DNA of 64,000 nt. It comes from CBDAUN01 sp965214875. GTDB lineage: Bacteria; Pseudomonadota; Gammaproteobacteria; Arenicellales; JAJDZL01. The stretch lies in assembly GCA_965214875.1 (NCBI GenBank), contig OZ243980.1, positions 1,674,001 through 1,738,000 of the forward strand, read 5' to 3'. The notes beneath the pieces were generated by a model, which did not search any database, had not been told where the DNA came from, and saw nothing but the letters and a program-made list of their open reading frames with translations. Positions within the stretch are counted from its first letter, which is position 1. Each line of letters opens with the position of its first letter. Positions 36,635 to 46,208 of this stretch are shown one piece after another. The translations under genes and the position numbers were made by a program.

Positions 36635-37674
36635 ATGCAGAAAAAAACATGGCACTTGGTCCAGTGATGACTTCTGTCACAGGCACCTCGTTGAGCGAAG
36701 AAGACGAACAAAGGCTTGCAAGCCCTGCTATCGGCGGGGTCGTGCTATTCGCGCAAAATTGCTGTGATATTGAGCAAATTCAAAAGCTCGCTCGACAAAT
36801 CCATGCGCTTCGAGAGCCTTCCTTGCTGATCGCGGTTGACCAGGAAGGAGGGCGGGTGCAACGAATATGCGATGGCGTGACAAAATTGCCTGCCGCCGCG
36901 CTTTACGGAAAGCTATTCGATAGCAACCGAGATCTTGGTTGCGAGGCTGCCGAATTGGGTGGCGAGCTGATGGCGCTGGAAGTGCTGCAAACAGGAATTG
37001 ATCTTAGCTTCTCGCCAGTGCTAGATATAGCTTCGCATCAATCTGAGGTCATCGGCGACCGCGCGTTTCACTCGAACCCTGAAGCCGTTTCGCTATTGGC
37101 GGAGTCGTGGATACGAGGTATGCAATCTGCCGGAATGAAGTCGGTTGCCAAGCATTTTCCAGGCCATGGCGGCGTCAGTCAAGATTCGCATCTTGAAACT
37201 CCGGAGGATATGCGAAGCATTCACGAAATCATGTCATCAGATTTGGTTCCGTACCGGCGCCTATCCAATCGAATCGACTCTGTGATGACGGCGCATGTTG
37301 CATTTCCAGACATTACACAAGCTATCCCCACATATTCATCGTTCTGGATTGAACACATTCTGCGCGAAGTGCTTGCCTTTTACGGTCCTGTCTTTTCAGA
37401 CGATCTGACAATGAAGGGCGCACATGATGCCGGCGAGATAGGCGCCAGAGTGTTGGCATCGCTTTCAAGCGGCTGCGATATTGCGCTGATCTGCCAAGAT
37501 GTCAATGAAACCGACAGTGCGATCGAGCAGATGATGTTGAATCGAGGCGCTTGGAGGGAGGCGACCTGGCAGATTGACAAGCTTAGGCCGGAAGTGCCAG
37601 CACCGGCAGCGCGCGTCGAACACTGCCGCGATGCGTTATTTGAAATTCTTGACTCGGCCGGTGTTTCAAGCTAG
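36631..37674 (+). CDS. nagZ: Beta-N-acetylhexosaminidase NagZ
   Basis: NagZ removes GlcNAc from anhydro-muropeptides in cytosolic cell-wall recycling. A GH3 enzyme of 347 residues with VDQEGGRVQR, KHFPGHGGVSQDSH (the flexible catalytic His loop) and the nucleophile region FSDDLTMKG (D257-D258). ATG 36631 overlaps the L,D-transpeptidase stop; ATG 36649 is an alternative. It converges on efp: the tetranucleotide CTAG at 37671-37674 holds the TAG stop of both genes. The order nagZ-efp-uvrC-pgsA is familiar from betaproteobacteria. Confidence 0.95.
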   Translation: MNAEKNMALGPVMTSVTGTSLSEEDEQRLASPAIGGVVLFAQNCCDIEQIQKLARQIHALREPSLLIAVDQEGGRVQRICDGVTKLPAAALYGKLFDSNRDLGCEAAELGGELMALEVLQTGIDLSFSPVLDIASHQSEVIGDRAFHSNPEAVSLLAESWIRGMQSAGMKSVAKHFPGHGGVSQDSHLETPEDMRSIHEIMSSDLVPYRRLSNRIDSVMTAHVAFPDITQAIPTYSSFWIEHILREVLAFYGPVFSDDLTMKGAHDAGEIGARVLASLSSGCDIALICQDVNETDSAIEQMMLNRGAWREATWQIDKLRPEVPAPAARVEHCRDALFEILDSAGVSS

Positions 37675-38234
37675 TTGGCGCGCTCGACGTACTCGCCGGT
37701 TTCGGTATTCACCTTGATTGCATCTCCGATCGAAATAAAGGTCGGCACCAAAACGCGTATGCCGGTCTCTACGATGGCCGGTTTTGCCGAACCGGCAGCG
37801 GTTTGTCCTTTAACCACGCCCTCTGTGTCGATTACTTTCAATACCACATTGTCGGGAAGCTCTATGCCAATGGGTAGATCGTTGTAGCAATTGATCTGCA
37901 CTTCCAACCCCTCCATGAGGTAGCCGGTCTGGTCGCCTAGATCATCTTCGGTCATTTCGAGCTGATCATACGAATCGTTGTCCATGAAGATGTAGCTATC
38001 TCCGTCCTGATAGAGATATTGCATCGTCTTGGTTTCTACGTGAGCCTTTTCTAGCCGGTCATCAGATCGAAATCGATCGTTCCTTTTGGTTCCGGCGGCT
38101 ATATCTTTCAGTTCTAGCTGAACGAATGCGCCCCCTTTGCCTGGCTTTACGTGCGCCTTGCGAAGTACTCGCCACAAGGCTCCATCCATTTCGATCAGGT
38201 TGCCCACCCGAATTTCAAACGCTGACAGTTTCAT
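37671..38234 (-). CDS. efp: Elongation factor P
   Basis: EF-P rescues ribosomes stalled at polyproline. The 187-residue protein has the three beta-barrel domains of the family. The loop that reaches the peptidyl centre reads KPGKGGAF with K33 at its tip. Domain III ends with GEYVERAN. The text, including LELKDIAAGTKRNDRF, resembles alphaproteobacterial EF-Ps more than the Burkholderiales/Neisseriales type, which has Arg at the tip, rhamnosylated by EarP. No earP, epmA or epmB gene is nearby. It shares its stop tetranucleotide with nagZ and is divergent from uvrC. Confidence 0.95.
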   Translation of the reverse strand: MKLSAFEIRVGNLIEMDGALWRVLRKAHVKPGKGGAFVQLELKDIAAGTKRNDRFRSDDRLEKAHVETKTMQYLYQDGDSYIFMDNDSYDQLEMTEDDLGDQTGYLMEGLEVQINCYNDLPIGIELPDNVVLKVIDTEGVVKGQTAAGSAKPAIVETGIRVLVPTFISIGDAIKVNTETGEYVERAN

Positions 38235-38378
38235 GCTGTAAATTTTGTCCTTCCGCGCACTTTTTTCGCGGTGTGTCTGGCTAATGTCTTTATTGGTATC
38301 CCGTTGCCGATTGCGGCACAGTTAATGGTACACTTTAACCGGCTTAATTCCAACATCCAGCTTGATGCAAAAAGCCCA

Positions 38379-40187
38379 ATGGCCTTTAACGCGAAACAAT
38401 TCTTGATCACGGTTTCGAATTCGTGCGGCGTCTATGCCATGAAAGACGATGGTGGCGGTTACCTGTATATCGGCAAGGCTAAGAATCTGAAAAAACGCTT
38501 GCGCTCGCATTTGCGTCCGTCGCGGTTGTCGCACCGGTTTGAAGCGGTGATGCGCCATCTTTCAGATATTGAGACTATCGTCACGCGCACCGAAACCGAG
38601 GCGCTGTTGCTGGAAAACAATCTAATCAAGGAGCATAAGCCAAGATACAACATCGATCTTCGCGATGACAAAAGCTACCCTTACATCCATCTGGATCATT
38701 CGCACGAATATCCCGGCTTGAGCTTCTATCGCGGCAGTCGCAAGGAGGCGGGAATGTTTTTTGGTCCATTCAGCAGTGCGGCCGCAGTGCGCAGTACGCT
38801 GTCGCAGCTGCAAAAAGCATTTCCAGTGCGCCAATGCCGGGATTCGTTTTTTCGACACCGCAGCCGGCCTTGTCTGCAGTATCAGATTAATCGCTGCAGT
38901 GGTCCGTGCGTTGGCTTGATCGACCGTAATGCCTATCTAGAAGATGTCGAGCAGGTGAGCGATTTTCTCGCTGGCAAGAACCGCAAGCTCCAGCAGTTTC
39001 TCGTTGACAGAATGGATCAAGCCGCAACGGAACTAGATTTTGAGATGGCGGCAAAGTATCGTGACCGCATATCGGCGGTGCAGCGGCTTCGCGAGGCACA
39101 GCAGGTGGATGGCGGTCAAAGCGATACTGATGTGATTGCGGTAGAAAAAATCAATGGTATCGCATGCGTACAGCTCACTATAATCCGAAGCGGTCGCAAC
39201 ATCGACCACCGGTCCTTTTTCCCCAAGATATCCATCGAGCTTGATGAAGTGGACATGCTGGCCGAATTCATCCCAAGGTTCTATCTGTCACGTCCGGCAC
39301 CGTCGCTTATTTTGGTTGACCGCGAGTTTCCGGAGATAGATCTGATGACTGAGGCTTTAAGCGAGCAGGGCGGTAGGCGCATATGCATTCGCCGCCCGCA
39401 GCGAGGCCCGAAGCGTAAGCTTATAGATTTGGCGCGGATGAATGCCCGAGACATGATTCGCCAGCGTACAGCGCATAAGGATACCGTGAACCAGAGAATG
39501 GAGTCGCTAGGCCGTTCGCTTGGTTTTGATCATTCGCCCCAGCGAGTAGAGTGTTTTGATATCAGTCACACAGGTGGGGACAAGACGGTGGCCTCGTGTG
39601 TAGTCTTTGATATCAATGGACCAATCAAGTCGGAGTATCGACGCTTGAACATCACCAATATCGGGCCAGGCGACGATTATGCCGCGATGCGGCAGGCACT
39701 TTATCGACGTTACCGCAAAGCCAAAGAGGCCGAATCGGATTTGCCGGATTTGGTATTGATCGATGGCGGATCCGGGCAGCTTAACGCCGCGATTGATATT
39801 TTTGACGAGTTGCAAATCTCGGATGTGCAGCTGGTTGCCATTTCGAAGAGCGCGGACCGAAAACCTGGTGCCGAACTTCTTTGGATTCCAGATCAAATGG
39901 CTCCTATTGAGGTAGAGCCGGATGCGTTGCTTGCGTTGCAGAGCATTCGTGACGAGGCGCATCGATTTGCCTTGTTCGGTCATCGAAATCGTCTTGCCAG
40001 ATCTCGGGGAACCTCGCCGCTAGAAGAAATTCCTGGCATCGGAGCCCGCAGGAGATCTCATCTTTTGAAGCATTTTGGAGGTCTTCAGGGATTGGTGCGC
40101 GCGGATGTAGATGAACTGTCCTCTGTTCCAGGAATCAGTTCGGATATGGCACAAAAGATTTACCATACTTTGCACGGCTCAACGTAG
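38379..40187 (+). CDS. uvrC: Excinuclease ABC subunit C
   Basis: UvrC makes both incisions in nucleotide excision repair. From ATG 38379 (MAFNAKQFL) the protein is 602 residues, as usual; in-frame ATG 38325 and an earlier start are possible but add non-conserved sequence. Order: GIY-YIG nuclease (GVYAMKD ... YLYIGKAKNLKKRL, about 18-45), a cysteine cluster (CLQYQINRCSGPC), a UVR motif (about 205-240), the RNase H-like C-terminal nuclease with VECFDISHTGG and LVLIDGGSGQL, and tandem helix-hairpin-helix motifs at the end. pgsA begins 4 bp after its stop. Confidence 0.96.
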   Translation: MAFNAKQFLITVSNSCGVYAMKDDGGGYLYIGKAKNLKKRLRSHLRPSRLSHRFEAVMRHLSDIETIVTRTETEALLLENNLIKEHKPRYNIDLRDDKSYPYIHLDHSHEYPGLSFYRGSRKEAGMFFGPFSSAAAVRSTLSQLQKAFPVRQCRDSFFRHRSRPCLQYQINRCSGPCVGLIDRNAYLEDVEQVSDFLAGKNRKLQQFLVDRMDQAATELDFEMAAKYRDRISAVQRLREAQQVDGGQSDTDVIAVEKINGIACVQLTIIRSGRNIDHRSFFPKISIELDEVDMLAEFIPRFYLSRPAPSLILVDREFPEIDLMTEALSEQGGRRICIRRPQRGPKRKLIDLARMNARDMIRQRTAHKDTVNQRMESLGRSLGFDHSPQRVECFDISHTGGDKTVASCVVFDINGPIKSEYRRLNITNIGPGDDYAAMRQALYRRYRKAKEAESDLPDLVLIDGGSGQLNAAIDIFDELQISDVQLVAISKSADRKPGAELLWIPDQMAPIEVEPDALLALQSIRDEAHRFALFGHRNRLARSRGTSPLEEIPGIGARRRSHLLKHFGGLQGLVRADVDELSSVPGISSDMAQKIYHTLHGST

Positions 40188-40191
40188 CGAA

Positions 40192-40797
40192 ATGCTGTTA
40201 AATTTGCCAAACATGCTTACCATCGCACGAATTTTCGCCGTGCCCTTTTTTGTCGCAGCCTACCTGTTGCTGAGTGGCGAGCTTCGTCACATCACGACTA
40301 CGGCGATATTCATGCTGGCGGCGCTTACTGACCTGCTTGACGGATATCTTGCCCGCAAGCTAGGAATGGTATCGCCATTTGGCACATTCCTTGACCCGAT
40401 TGCGGATAAGCTGATGGTGTGCACGGTGCTGGTATTGCTGGTTTCCGATCCATCTGTATTGGATCGGACGATCGTCGGCGGGCTGTTCATATTGTCTGCC
40501 ATTGTAATCATTAGCCGGGAAGTCAGTGTCGCGGCACTGAGGGAGTGGATGGCAGAACTTGGAAGTCGCAGCATAGTCACCTCCAATTGGCTGGGAAAAT
40601 TCAAGACTTTGGCTCAGATGGTTGCGCTTGTTTTGCTGCTATACGGGCACTCTGTTCAAACCTCAATTGGCATTGTGCCTCTTTTCCTGATTGGTGAGCT
40701 ATTGCTTTATGCAGCTGCGATACTGACGCTGTGGTCGATGTCGGTCTATCTTCGATCAGCATGGCCCTCGCTTTCCGAGCACCGTGATGAGCCATGA
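40192..40797 (+). CDS. pgsA: CDP-diacylglycerol-glycerol-3-phosphate 3-phosphatidyltransferase
   Basis: PgsA makes phosphatidylglycerol phosphate in the inner membrane. The 201-residue product from ATG 40192 (MLLNLPNMLTIARI) is almost all membrane helices, with the CDP-alcohol phosphotransferase motif from D in DLLDGYLARKLG to FLDPIADK intact. The longer frame starting inside uvrC is not used. uvrC-pgsA pairing is widespread in proteobacteria. The tRNA genes that often follow pgsA in betaproteobacteria were not seen. Confidence 0.95.
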   Translation: MLLNLPNMLTIARIFAVPFFVAAYLLLSGELRHITTTAIFMLAALTDLLDGYLARKLGMVSPFGTFLDPIADKLMVCTVLVLLVSDPSVLDRTIVGGLFILSAIVIISREVSVAALREWMAELGSRSIVTSNWLGKFKTLAQMVALVLLLYGHSVQTSIGIVPLFLIGELLLYAAAILTLWSMSVYLRSAWPSLSEHRDEP

Positions 40798-40992
40798 ACT
40801 TTTTTAGATCGTTGCCGTATGGAAGTGAGTTTAGAAGGTGCAAGTCTTTATCCTCGTGCTAGCAGGATGCCGGTATCAAGGAAAAGTGGAAGGTGAGGTC
40901 TGGAAAAATGGCCTTATGATAGCTAATAGTCAATCCGCAAGGTTTGCGACTTGGTTGGGTAAACAATCGTTTACGTGAATAACAAGTAAATT

Positions 40993-41100
40993 TTGCGCGA
41001 AATTCCGATGCCGCTTGCTATGACTGGAGTGAACCAAGCCATCATGATGTGCCTACCGCTGGTTGCTATTGCTGCTTTGGCTAATCCCAAGGGAGTGTGA
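40993..41100 (+). pseudogene. Possible relic of a ProW-type ABC permease
   Basis: In a 570-bp gene-free region one short frame reads LREIPMPLAM then TGVNQAIMMCLPLVAIAAL before a TGA at 41098. This resembles the ProW/OpuAB permease segment around LPLAMPTIMAGVNQ and LSMVVIASM, with a few residues missing. The rest of the region (40798-40992 and 41101-41367) shows nothing recognisable. The match is short and the call weak. Confidence 0.35.
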
Positions 41101-41367
41101 GCTCCGATGTGCTGGCAGTACTATGCACATTTTCTTCTCGGGATCTGGGTTGCGTGGCTTTCCCCACCGACTACGCTTATGAAGCCATCTCCCTGTTCCA
41201 TTTGATTTGAATGCTTCGGGACGGTTCGCGAGTGCATTCGACGATCAGTCCACAAAGGCTTTGGCTGTACAGCCGGGGTGCTTATAGCTACCGGGCTAAA
41301 GATGAATTGTTTCAACGATTTTTATGAGGCATGCAGAAGAATTCAACCAGCATAAGCGAATTCAATG

Positions 41368-41988
41368 CTACTTGTCTTCGCAAATCGATTTGACTTGCAG
41401 CATGTCTTCACGTTGAAACAGCTGTTCGTCATTGAGGTAGTCTATGAGCATGTCCAGCGAATCAAAACCCCAGAACATTTTGCCGTCTACAACCATTGTT
41501 GGCACCCCAAATACGCCTAATCCGATCGCGTCGTCGGTATTTTTTTTCAAGGCATTCTTGACCCCTTCATTTGCGATCAGCTGATCTGCGTCTGCAACTC
41601 CAATAAAATTACATGCTTTCTGCCAGCAATCCTTGCTGGCAGGGTCCATGCCTTGAGTCCATATTGCATGATAGATATTGTCTACAACGTCCGCGGCATT
41701 GCCTAGTGCGATGCTAAGGCGCAGGTAGGGCAATGGATTGAATGGGTGTGCTGCCGGAAACTTGAAATCGATGCAGTGCTTCTCAGCTATCCAGATGCAA
41801 TGCCTGTAGGTGAATAATTGTTTATGCGTGATCTCTACAGGTCCGATATGTCCCCAATGCTTCAAAAGCCCGGCAAACAGAACCGGAATCATGTTGATTT
41901 GCGTTCCAGCTGGCAAACGATTCAGTTGCTTGTGTAGAAAATATGCAAATGGTGAAATGAAGTCGAAATAAATATCTAGAGTGCGCAT
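41368..41988 (-). CDS. 2-hydroxychromene-2-carboxylate isomerase family (DsbA/GST-kappa fold)
   Basis: A 206-residue DsbA-like protein starting MRTLDIYFDFISPFAYF; the Ser of FISP is at the active-site position of HCCA isomerases and kappa GSTs. A late FGVPTMVVDGKMFWGFDSLDML block holds the cis-Pro loop typical of this family. HCCA isomerase acts with glutathione in naphthalene breakdown, but many relatives have unknown substrates, and no aromatic ring dioxygenase genes are here. It lies 23 bp downstream of the acyl-CoA ligase gene on the same strand. Confidence 0.82.
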   Translation of the reverse strand: MRTLDIYFDFISPFAYFLHKQLNRLPAGTQINMIPVLFAGLLKHWGHIGPVEITHKQLFTYRHCIWIAEKHCIDFKFPAAHPFNPLPYLRLSIALGNAADVVDNIYHAIWTQGMDPASKDCWQKACNFIGVADADQLIANEGVKNALKKNTDDAIGLGVFGVPTMVVDGKMFWGFDSLDMLIDYLNDEQLFQREDMLQVKSICEDK

Positions 41989-42011
41989 CAGTTTGCTATT
42001 ACGCTTGTACG

Positions 42012-43640
42012 CTATAGTGCCTCTGCACGTTGCCGAAGAATGAACTTCTGCACTTTCCCAGTAGAAGTTTTCGGCAAACCGCCAAATACGACAGTTTGCG
42101 GAGCCTTAAAGTGCGCCATGTTTTGCTTGCAATGCCTTATGATGTCCTCTTCGCTAGGTTGTGGATCGACTGCCGGATTCAAAGTCACGAAAGCGCAAGG
42201 CGTTTCACCCCACTTCTCGTCAGGCCGTGCAACCACCGCGGCTTCCAGCACGGCCGGATGATTGAATAGCGCATCTTCCACTTCAATGGATGAGATATTT
42301 TCACCACCGGAAATGATTACATCCTTTGAGCGATCCTTTAGCTGAATATAGCGGTCCGGATGCATCACGCCAAGATCACCTGAGTGGAACCAGCCGCCTT
42401 CGAACGCTTCTTCAGTGGCATCAGGGTTTTTCAAATACCCCTTCATAACATTGTTGCCGCGAAACATTACCTCGCCCATGGAAGTGCGATCGCATTGCAC
42501 TGTTTCCATGGTTTCCGTATCAAGAATCTCAAGCTCCTCGAGCACAGTGTAAGGAACTCCCTGGCGCGATTTCATTTCAGCGCGGCTGGTGTCCTCCAAT
42601 TCATTCCACTGCGAATGCCACTCGCAAATGACAGCCGGTCCGTAGGTTTCGGTAAGACCGTAGACGTGAGTCACGTGAAACCCTGCCTGCTCCATTTTCA
42701 TTAGCACTGCGGGCGGCGGAGGTGCGGCAGCCGTCATCACTTCGACGGTATGCGGAAAAGATCGAATCTCGCTATTAATCGCATTGACCAGCATGCTCAA
42801 TATAATTGGTGCACCGCAAAAATGAGTAATGCCATAATTTTCAATTGCCTTGTAGATATTTTCCGCTGTCACTTTTCGCATGCAAACGTTGGTTCCGCCC
42901 ATTAGTGCGATGGTCCACGGAAAGCACCAGCCATTGCAATGAAACATGGGAAGTGTCCAAAGATACACGGGGTGATCTTTCATCTTCCAATTTATTGCAT
43001 TGCTTATGGAATTGAGATAAGCGCCACGATGATGGTATACCACTCCCTTGGGATTTCCTGTTGTTCCTGAAGTGTAGTTCAGTGATATGGCATCCCATTC
43101 GTCAACAGGTTTCCGAGGTTCGAAATCAAAATCGGCTTGACATAGGCACTGCTCATAGTTCATACTTCCCCTGATTTGATAATGTTGCACTGCGTCATCT
43201 GCTATTCCAACCACATCAATCTTGCGGTCCAGCCGCTCAAGTGCTTTTTCTACAACTTCAGAAAACTCACAATCCACCAATATAAGTTTGGTTTCTGCAT
43301 GAGTCAGTATGAACGCAATCAAGTCTGAGTTTAGACGGGTGTTGAGCGTATTCAGCACCGCTCCGGTCATGGGCGCTGCGAAGTGCGCTTCGTATAGTGC
43401 AGGCGTATTGGGCGCAATGATCGAAACCGTATCCCCTTTGCCGATACCGCGACTGGCAAGAAACCCGGCCAGCGCCAGGCAGCGCTTGTGGGTTTGCGCC
43501 CATGTGTACCGCAACTCTCCGTGTATCAGCGAAATCCGGTCTGGATAAATCTTTGCAGTTCGCTCAAGAAACCCCAGCGGTGAAAGCGCTACAAAGTTTG
43601 CTGAATTCTTGTCTAGATCTTGTTCGTACGGATTGCTCAT
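42012..43640 (-). CDS. Medium-chain or aryl acyl-CoA synthetase (AMP-forming)
   Basis: A 542-residue ANL-superfamily ligase that activates a carboxylic acid with ATP and CoA. Motifs: the P-loop-like YTSGTTGNPKGV, YGLTETYGP, GWFHSGDLG, the hinge DRSKDVIISGGENIS, and the A10 motif with catalytic Lys in KTSTGKVQKFILR. The sequence type resembles ligases annotated as medium-chain fatty-acid or methylmercaptopropionate-CoA ligases; the substrate cannot be read from sequence. It is divergent from the MaoC-phaC pair, with a 100-bp promoter region between. Confidence 0.9.
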   Translation of the reverse strand: MSNPYEQDLDKNSANFVALSPLGFLERTAKIYPDRISLIHGELRYTWAQTHKRCLALAGFLASRGIGKGDTVSIIAPNTPALYEAHFAAPMTGAVLNTLNTRLNSDLIAFILTHAETKLILVDCEFSEVVEKALERLDRKIDVVGIADDAVQHYQIRGSMNYEQCLCQADFDFEPRKPVDEWDAISLNYTSGTTGNPKGVVYHHRGAYLNSISNAINWKMKDHPVYLWTLPMFHCNGWCFPWTIALMGGTNVCMRKVTAENIYKAIENYGITHFCGAPIILSMLVNAINSEIRSFPHTVEVMTAAAPPPPAVLMKMEQAGFHVTHVYGLTETYGPAVICEWHSQWNELEDTSRAEMKSRQGVPYTVLEELEILDTETMETVQCDRTSMGEVMFRGNNVMKGYLKNPDATEEAFEGGWFHSGDLGVMHPDRYIQLKDRSKDVIISGGENISSIEVEDALFNHPAVLEAAVVARPDEKWGETPCAFVTLNPAVDPQPSEEDIIRHCKQNMAHFKAPQTVVFGGLPKTSTGKVQKFILRQRAEAL

Positions 43641-43740
43641 GGCAAAAAGGGATTTGGACTTAATTTGTCAATTATATTTGAATCGGTGCGTTATCGAATT
43701 TAGGTCTAAGTCGCACCAAAATCATTTCTGAGGGAAAATA

Positions 43741-44289
43741 ATGGATCAAAGCGAAGTTTTGCAAATGAACACTACTGAAAAAGTTGGTTGTGAGGCCGAA
43801 ATCGAATCCACGTTTGACGCAATGCATGGTTACTATTTCGAAGACCTTGCTCTTGGCATGACAGCTGCATACGGCAAAACTTTGTCTGATGCGGATGTGC
43901 TGATGTTTACTGGAGTCTCTGGCGACACCAATCCATTGCATTTGAACCAAGAATTTGCCAGCTTGACGCAGTTTGGCGAGCCGATCGTGCATGGCATGCT
44001 TACCGCAAGCCTAATCTCGACTCTTATCGGCACACGGTTGCCTGGCCCCGGGTGCATCTACATGGATCAAAGTCTTAAATTCAAGGTTCCAGTGCGGGTT
44101 GGGGATACGATCATCGCGAAAGTTGTCATCACCAAACTGGATCCGAAACGACCTTACGCGACACTTAGAACAACGTGCGAAGTGGCTGGGGAAGTTGTGG
44201 TGGAAGGCGAGGCGAGGGTAAAAGTGCCCCGCAGGCCAAGAAAGAATTCGGATAATCCCGATTTAGGCACTCAAGCCAAAGTGGCTTAA
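43741..44289 (+). CDS. MaoC-type (R)-enoyl-CoA hydratase
   Basis: A 182-residue hot-dog fold hydratase. The hydratase-2 motif is complete: GDTNPLHLNQEFA followed by FGEPIVHGM, carrying the catalytic Asp and His. PhaJ-type enzymes turn trans-2-enoyl-CoA into (R)-3-hydroxyacyl-CoA, the substrate of PHA synthase; the phaC gene 69 bp downstream makes that role likely. About 25 residues precede the domain, and a basic tail of about 20 residues follows it. Start ATG 43741; an internal ATG (codon 9) is possible. Confidence 0.88.
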   Translation: MDQSEVLQMNTTEKVGCEAEIESTFDAMHGYYFEDLALGMTAAYGKTLSDADVLMFTGVSGDTNPLHLNQEFASLTQFGEPIVHGMLTASLISTLIGTRLPGPGCIYMDQSLKFKVPVRVGDTIIAKVVITKLDPKRPYATLRTTCEVAGEVVVEGEARVKVPRRPRKNSDNPDLGTQAKVA

Positions 44290-44358
44290 CTGCGGAGGGC
44301 GGCATTAGTGGCTTCAGGTGCGGCAAACCCCATAGATCAACATACAGGCGGGTAGCAA

Positions 44359-46140
44359 ATGGAACAGTCAGAACAAAGCATGGTGCCGGACAATCCAGCT
44401 GAAGCGGTCTCGACACTGAGTGAAATGATGCGCCAATACATGCGTGTCGTGCAGCTATTAGGGGTAACGCAGATGATCGGCGATGACAATGCGGCAGTCA
44501 ATGCCGAGTTGCCGGCACTTTTCGCTTCCGCTGCAACTCGCAACATGCTTGATCCTGCAACGGTAGCAACAGTCAACACCAATGCTTTCAAGCAGGTCGC
44601 CGATGCCGCCCGAGATCAATGGATGCAGTTCGCGTGTTCGAAATCAGAGACCTCGCCCGAAGGCGTGGCTGGCGAGCGCGATCCTCGGTTTCGCTCCGAG
44701 CATTGGCATGAGAATCCGTGGTTCAGTGCGTTGCGTCAGTCCTACCTGATTGGGTCTGAGTATTTCCGAGGGGTGATGAAAGCTCCTGAAGACATGGATG
44801 CAGAGCAGGCTCGGAAGCTGAACTTCTTTACAGAGCAGGTATGTGATGCGCTTGCACCATCGAATTTCTTTTGGACCAATCCTGATGCGATCGGCAAAGC
44901 TGGCGAAACCAATGGCGTCAGCATTGTGCAGGGTTTAAAGAACATGGCTGACGATCTGGAATTCGGCAGCGGGTTGAAAATGGTTGACAAAAGCGCTTTC
45001 GAATTGGGCTTGAACATCGCGACAACTCCAGGGCAGGTAATCGCGAAGAATCGGCTTGTGGAACTGATCCATTATGCCGCAGCAGGCGAAAAGGTTCATG
45101 CGACACCGATCATGATCATTCCGCCGTGGATCAACAAGTACTACATTTTGGATTTGAAACCGAAAAACTCGTTTGTCGCTTGGCTGGTCGAGCAAGGTTA
45201 TTCGGTATTCATGATTTCGTGGATCAATCCAGATGAATCTTACCGCGAGACCGGCATTGACGACTATTTGGGAAGCGGGGCGCTTTGGGCGCTTGAACAG
45301 ATTAAAGCGGCTACAGGCGCCTCAAAAGTCAATGCGATCGGGTATTGTCTCGGTGGGACATTGCTCGCAATGCTGCTCGGCTATTGCAAGGGTGTCGATA
45401 TCGATCCGATTCGGAGTGCAACATTTCTAACCACGATGATCAATTTTTCTGAGCCGGGAGATCTTGGCGTCTTTGTTAACGAGAAAAGCGTATCACGGCT
45501 TGAAGAGAAAATGGACCAGGTGGGCTATCTTGACGGAAACTTGATGGCTTCCACGTTTAGCATGCTTCGCGCGAACGATCTGATTTGGCATTTTGTCATT
45601 AACAATTACCTGATGGGCGAGGCTCCTGGCGCATTTGATTTGTTGTACTGGAACTCCGATTCAACGCGAATGCCTGCAAAAATGCATAGTGAATATTTGC
45701 GCTGGATGTATCTGGAAAATCGTCTTAGCAAACCAGGAGGGTTGCAAGTTATGGGTCAGAATCTAGACCTATCGGAAGTGACAGTTCCGTGCTTTTTTTT
45801 GTCTACGCAGCAAGACCACATTGCGCCTTGGAAGTCAACCTATGCTGGTGCGCGACTGATGGCTGGAGATGTCCGGTTCATGCTTGGTGAGTCTGGTCAT
45901 ATTGCTGGCGTGATCAACCCGCCGGCAAAGAATAAGTATGGCTACTGGACCTTTGATGGAGAGTTGCCTGAAACAGCTGAGGAATGGCTTGAAGCTGCTG
46001 CAAACATAAAAGGTTCCTGGTGGCCAGAGTGGAAGAAGTGGCTGCGCAAGTATCACGGGAAGAAAGTTCCAGCGCAATCTGCCGAAGCCGGTGATAGCGC
46101 TAAGCTGCCCCCGGCACCAGGCAACTACGTGCGGATGTGA
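44359..46140 (+). CDS. phaC: Class I poly(3-hydroxyalkanoate) synthase
   Basis: PhaC polymerises (R)-3-hydroxyacyl-CoA into PHA on the granule surface. The 593-residue protein has the class I layout: a PhaC N-terminal domain (to about 270), then an alpha/beta-hydrolase fold with the lipase-like box GYCLGG (nucleophile C330), an Asp in QQDHIAPW and a His in SGHIAGV. PWINKYYILDL and the conserved Trp-rich end (GSWWPEWKKWL) support it. No phasin or phaA/phaB is adjacent. It converges on an enoyl-CoA hydratase gene. Confidence 0.96.
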   Translation: MEQSEQSMVPDNPAEAVSTLSEMMRQYMRVVQLLGVTQMIGDDNAAVNAELPALFASAATRNMLDPATVATVNTNAFKQVADAARDQWMQFACSKSETSPEGVAGERDPRFRSEHWHENPWFSALRQSYLIGSEYFRGVMKAPEDMDAEQARKLNFFTEQVCDALAPSNFFWTNPDAIGKAGETNGVSIVQGLKNMADDLEFGSGLKMVDKSAFELGLNIATTPGQVIAKNRLVELIHYAAAGEKVHATPIMIIPPWINKYYILDLKPKNSFVAWLVEQGYSVFMISWINPDESYRETGIDDYLGSGALWALEQIKAATGASKVNAIGYCLGGTLLAMLLGYCKGVDIDPIRSATFLTTMINFSEPGDLGVFVNEKSVSRLEEKMDQVGYLDGNLMASTFSMLRANDLIWHFVINNYLMGEAPGAFDLLYWNSDSTRMPAKMHSEYLRWMYLENRLSKPGGLQVMGQNLDLSEVTVPCFFLSTQQDHIAPWKSTYAGARLMAGDVRFMLGESGHIAGVINPPAKNKYGYWTFDGELPETAEEWLEAAANIKGSWWPEWKKWLRKYHGKKVPAQSAEAGDSAKLPPAPGNYVRM

Positions 46141-46208
46141 AGAATGCCTTGCCAAAAGATGCTTTATGCTGAATCGGCGGGAATCGCGGCTACTGGCCAG
46201 ATGTCGAG

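Noticed and set aside
40798..41367. tRNA genes after pgsA, as in many betaproteobacteria
   Set aside because: No cloverleaf or T-loop consensus was found on either strand.
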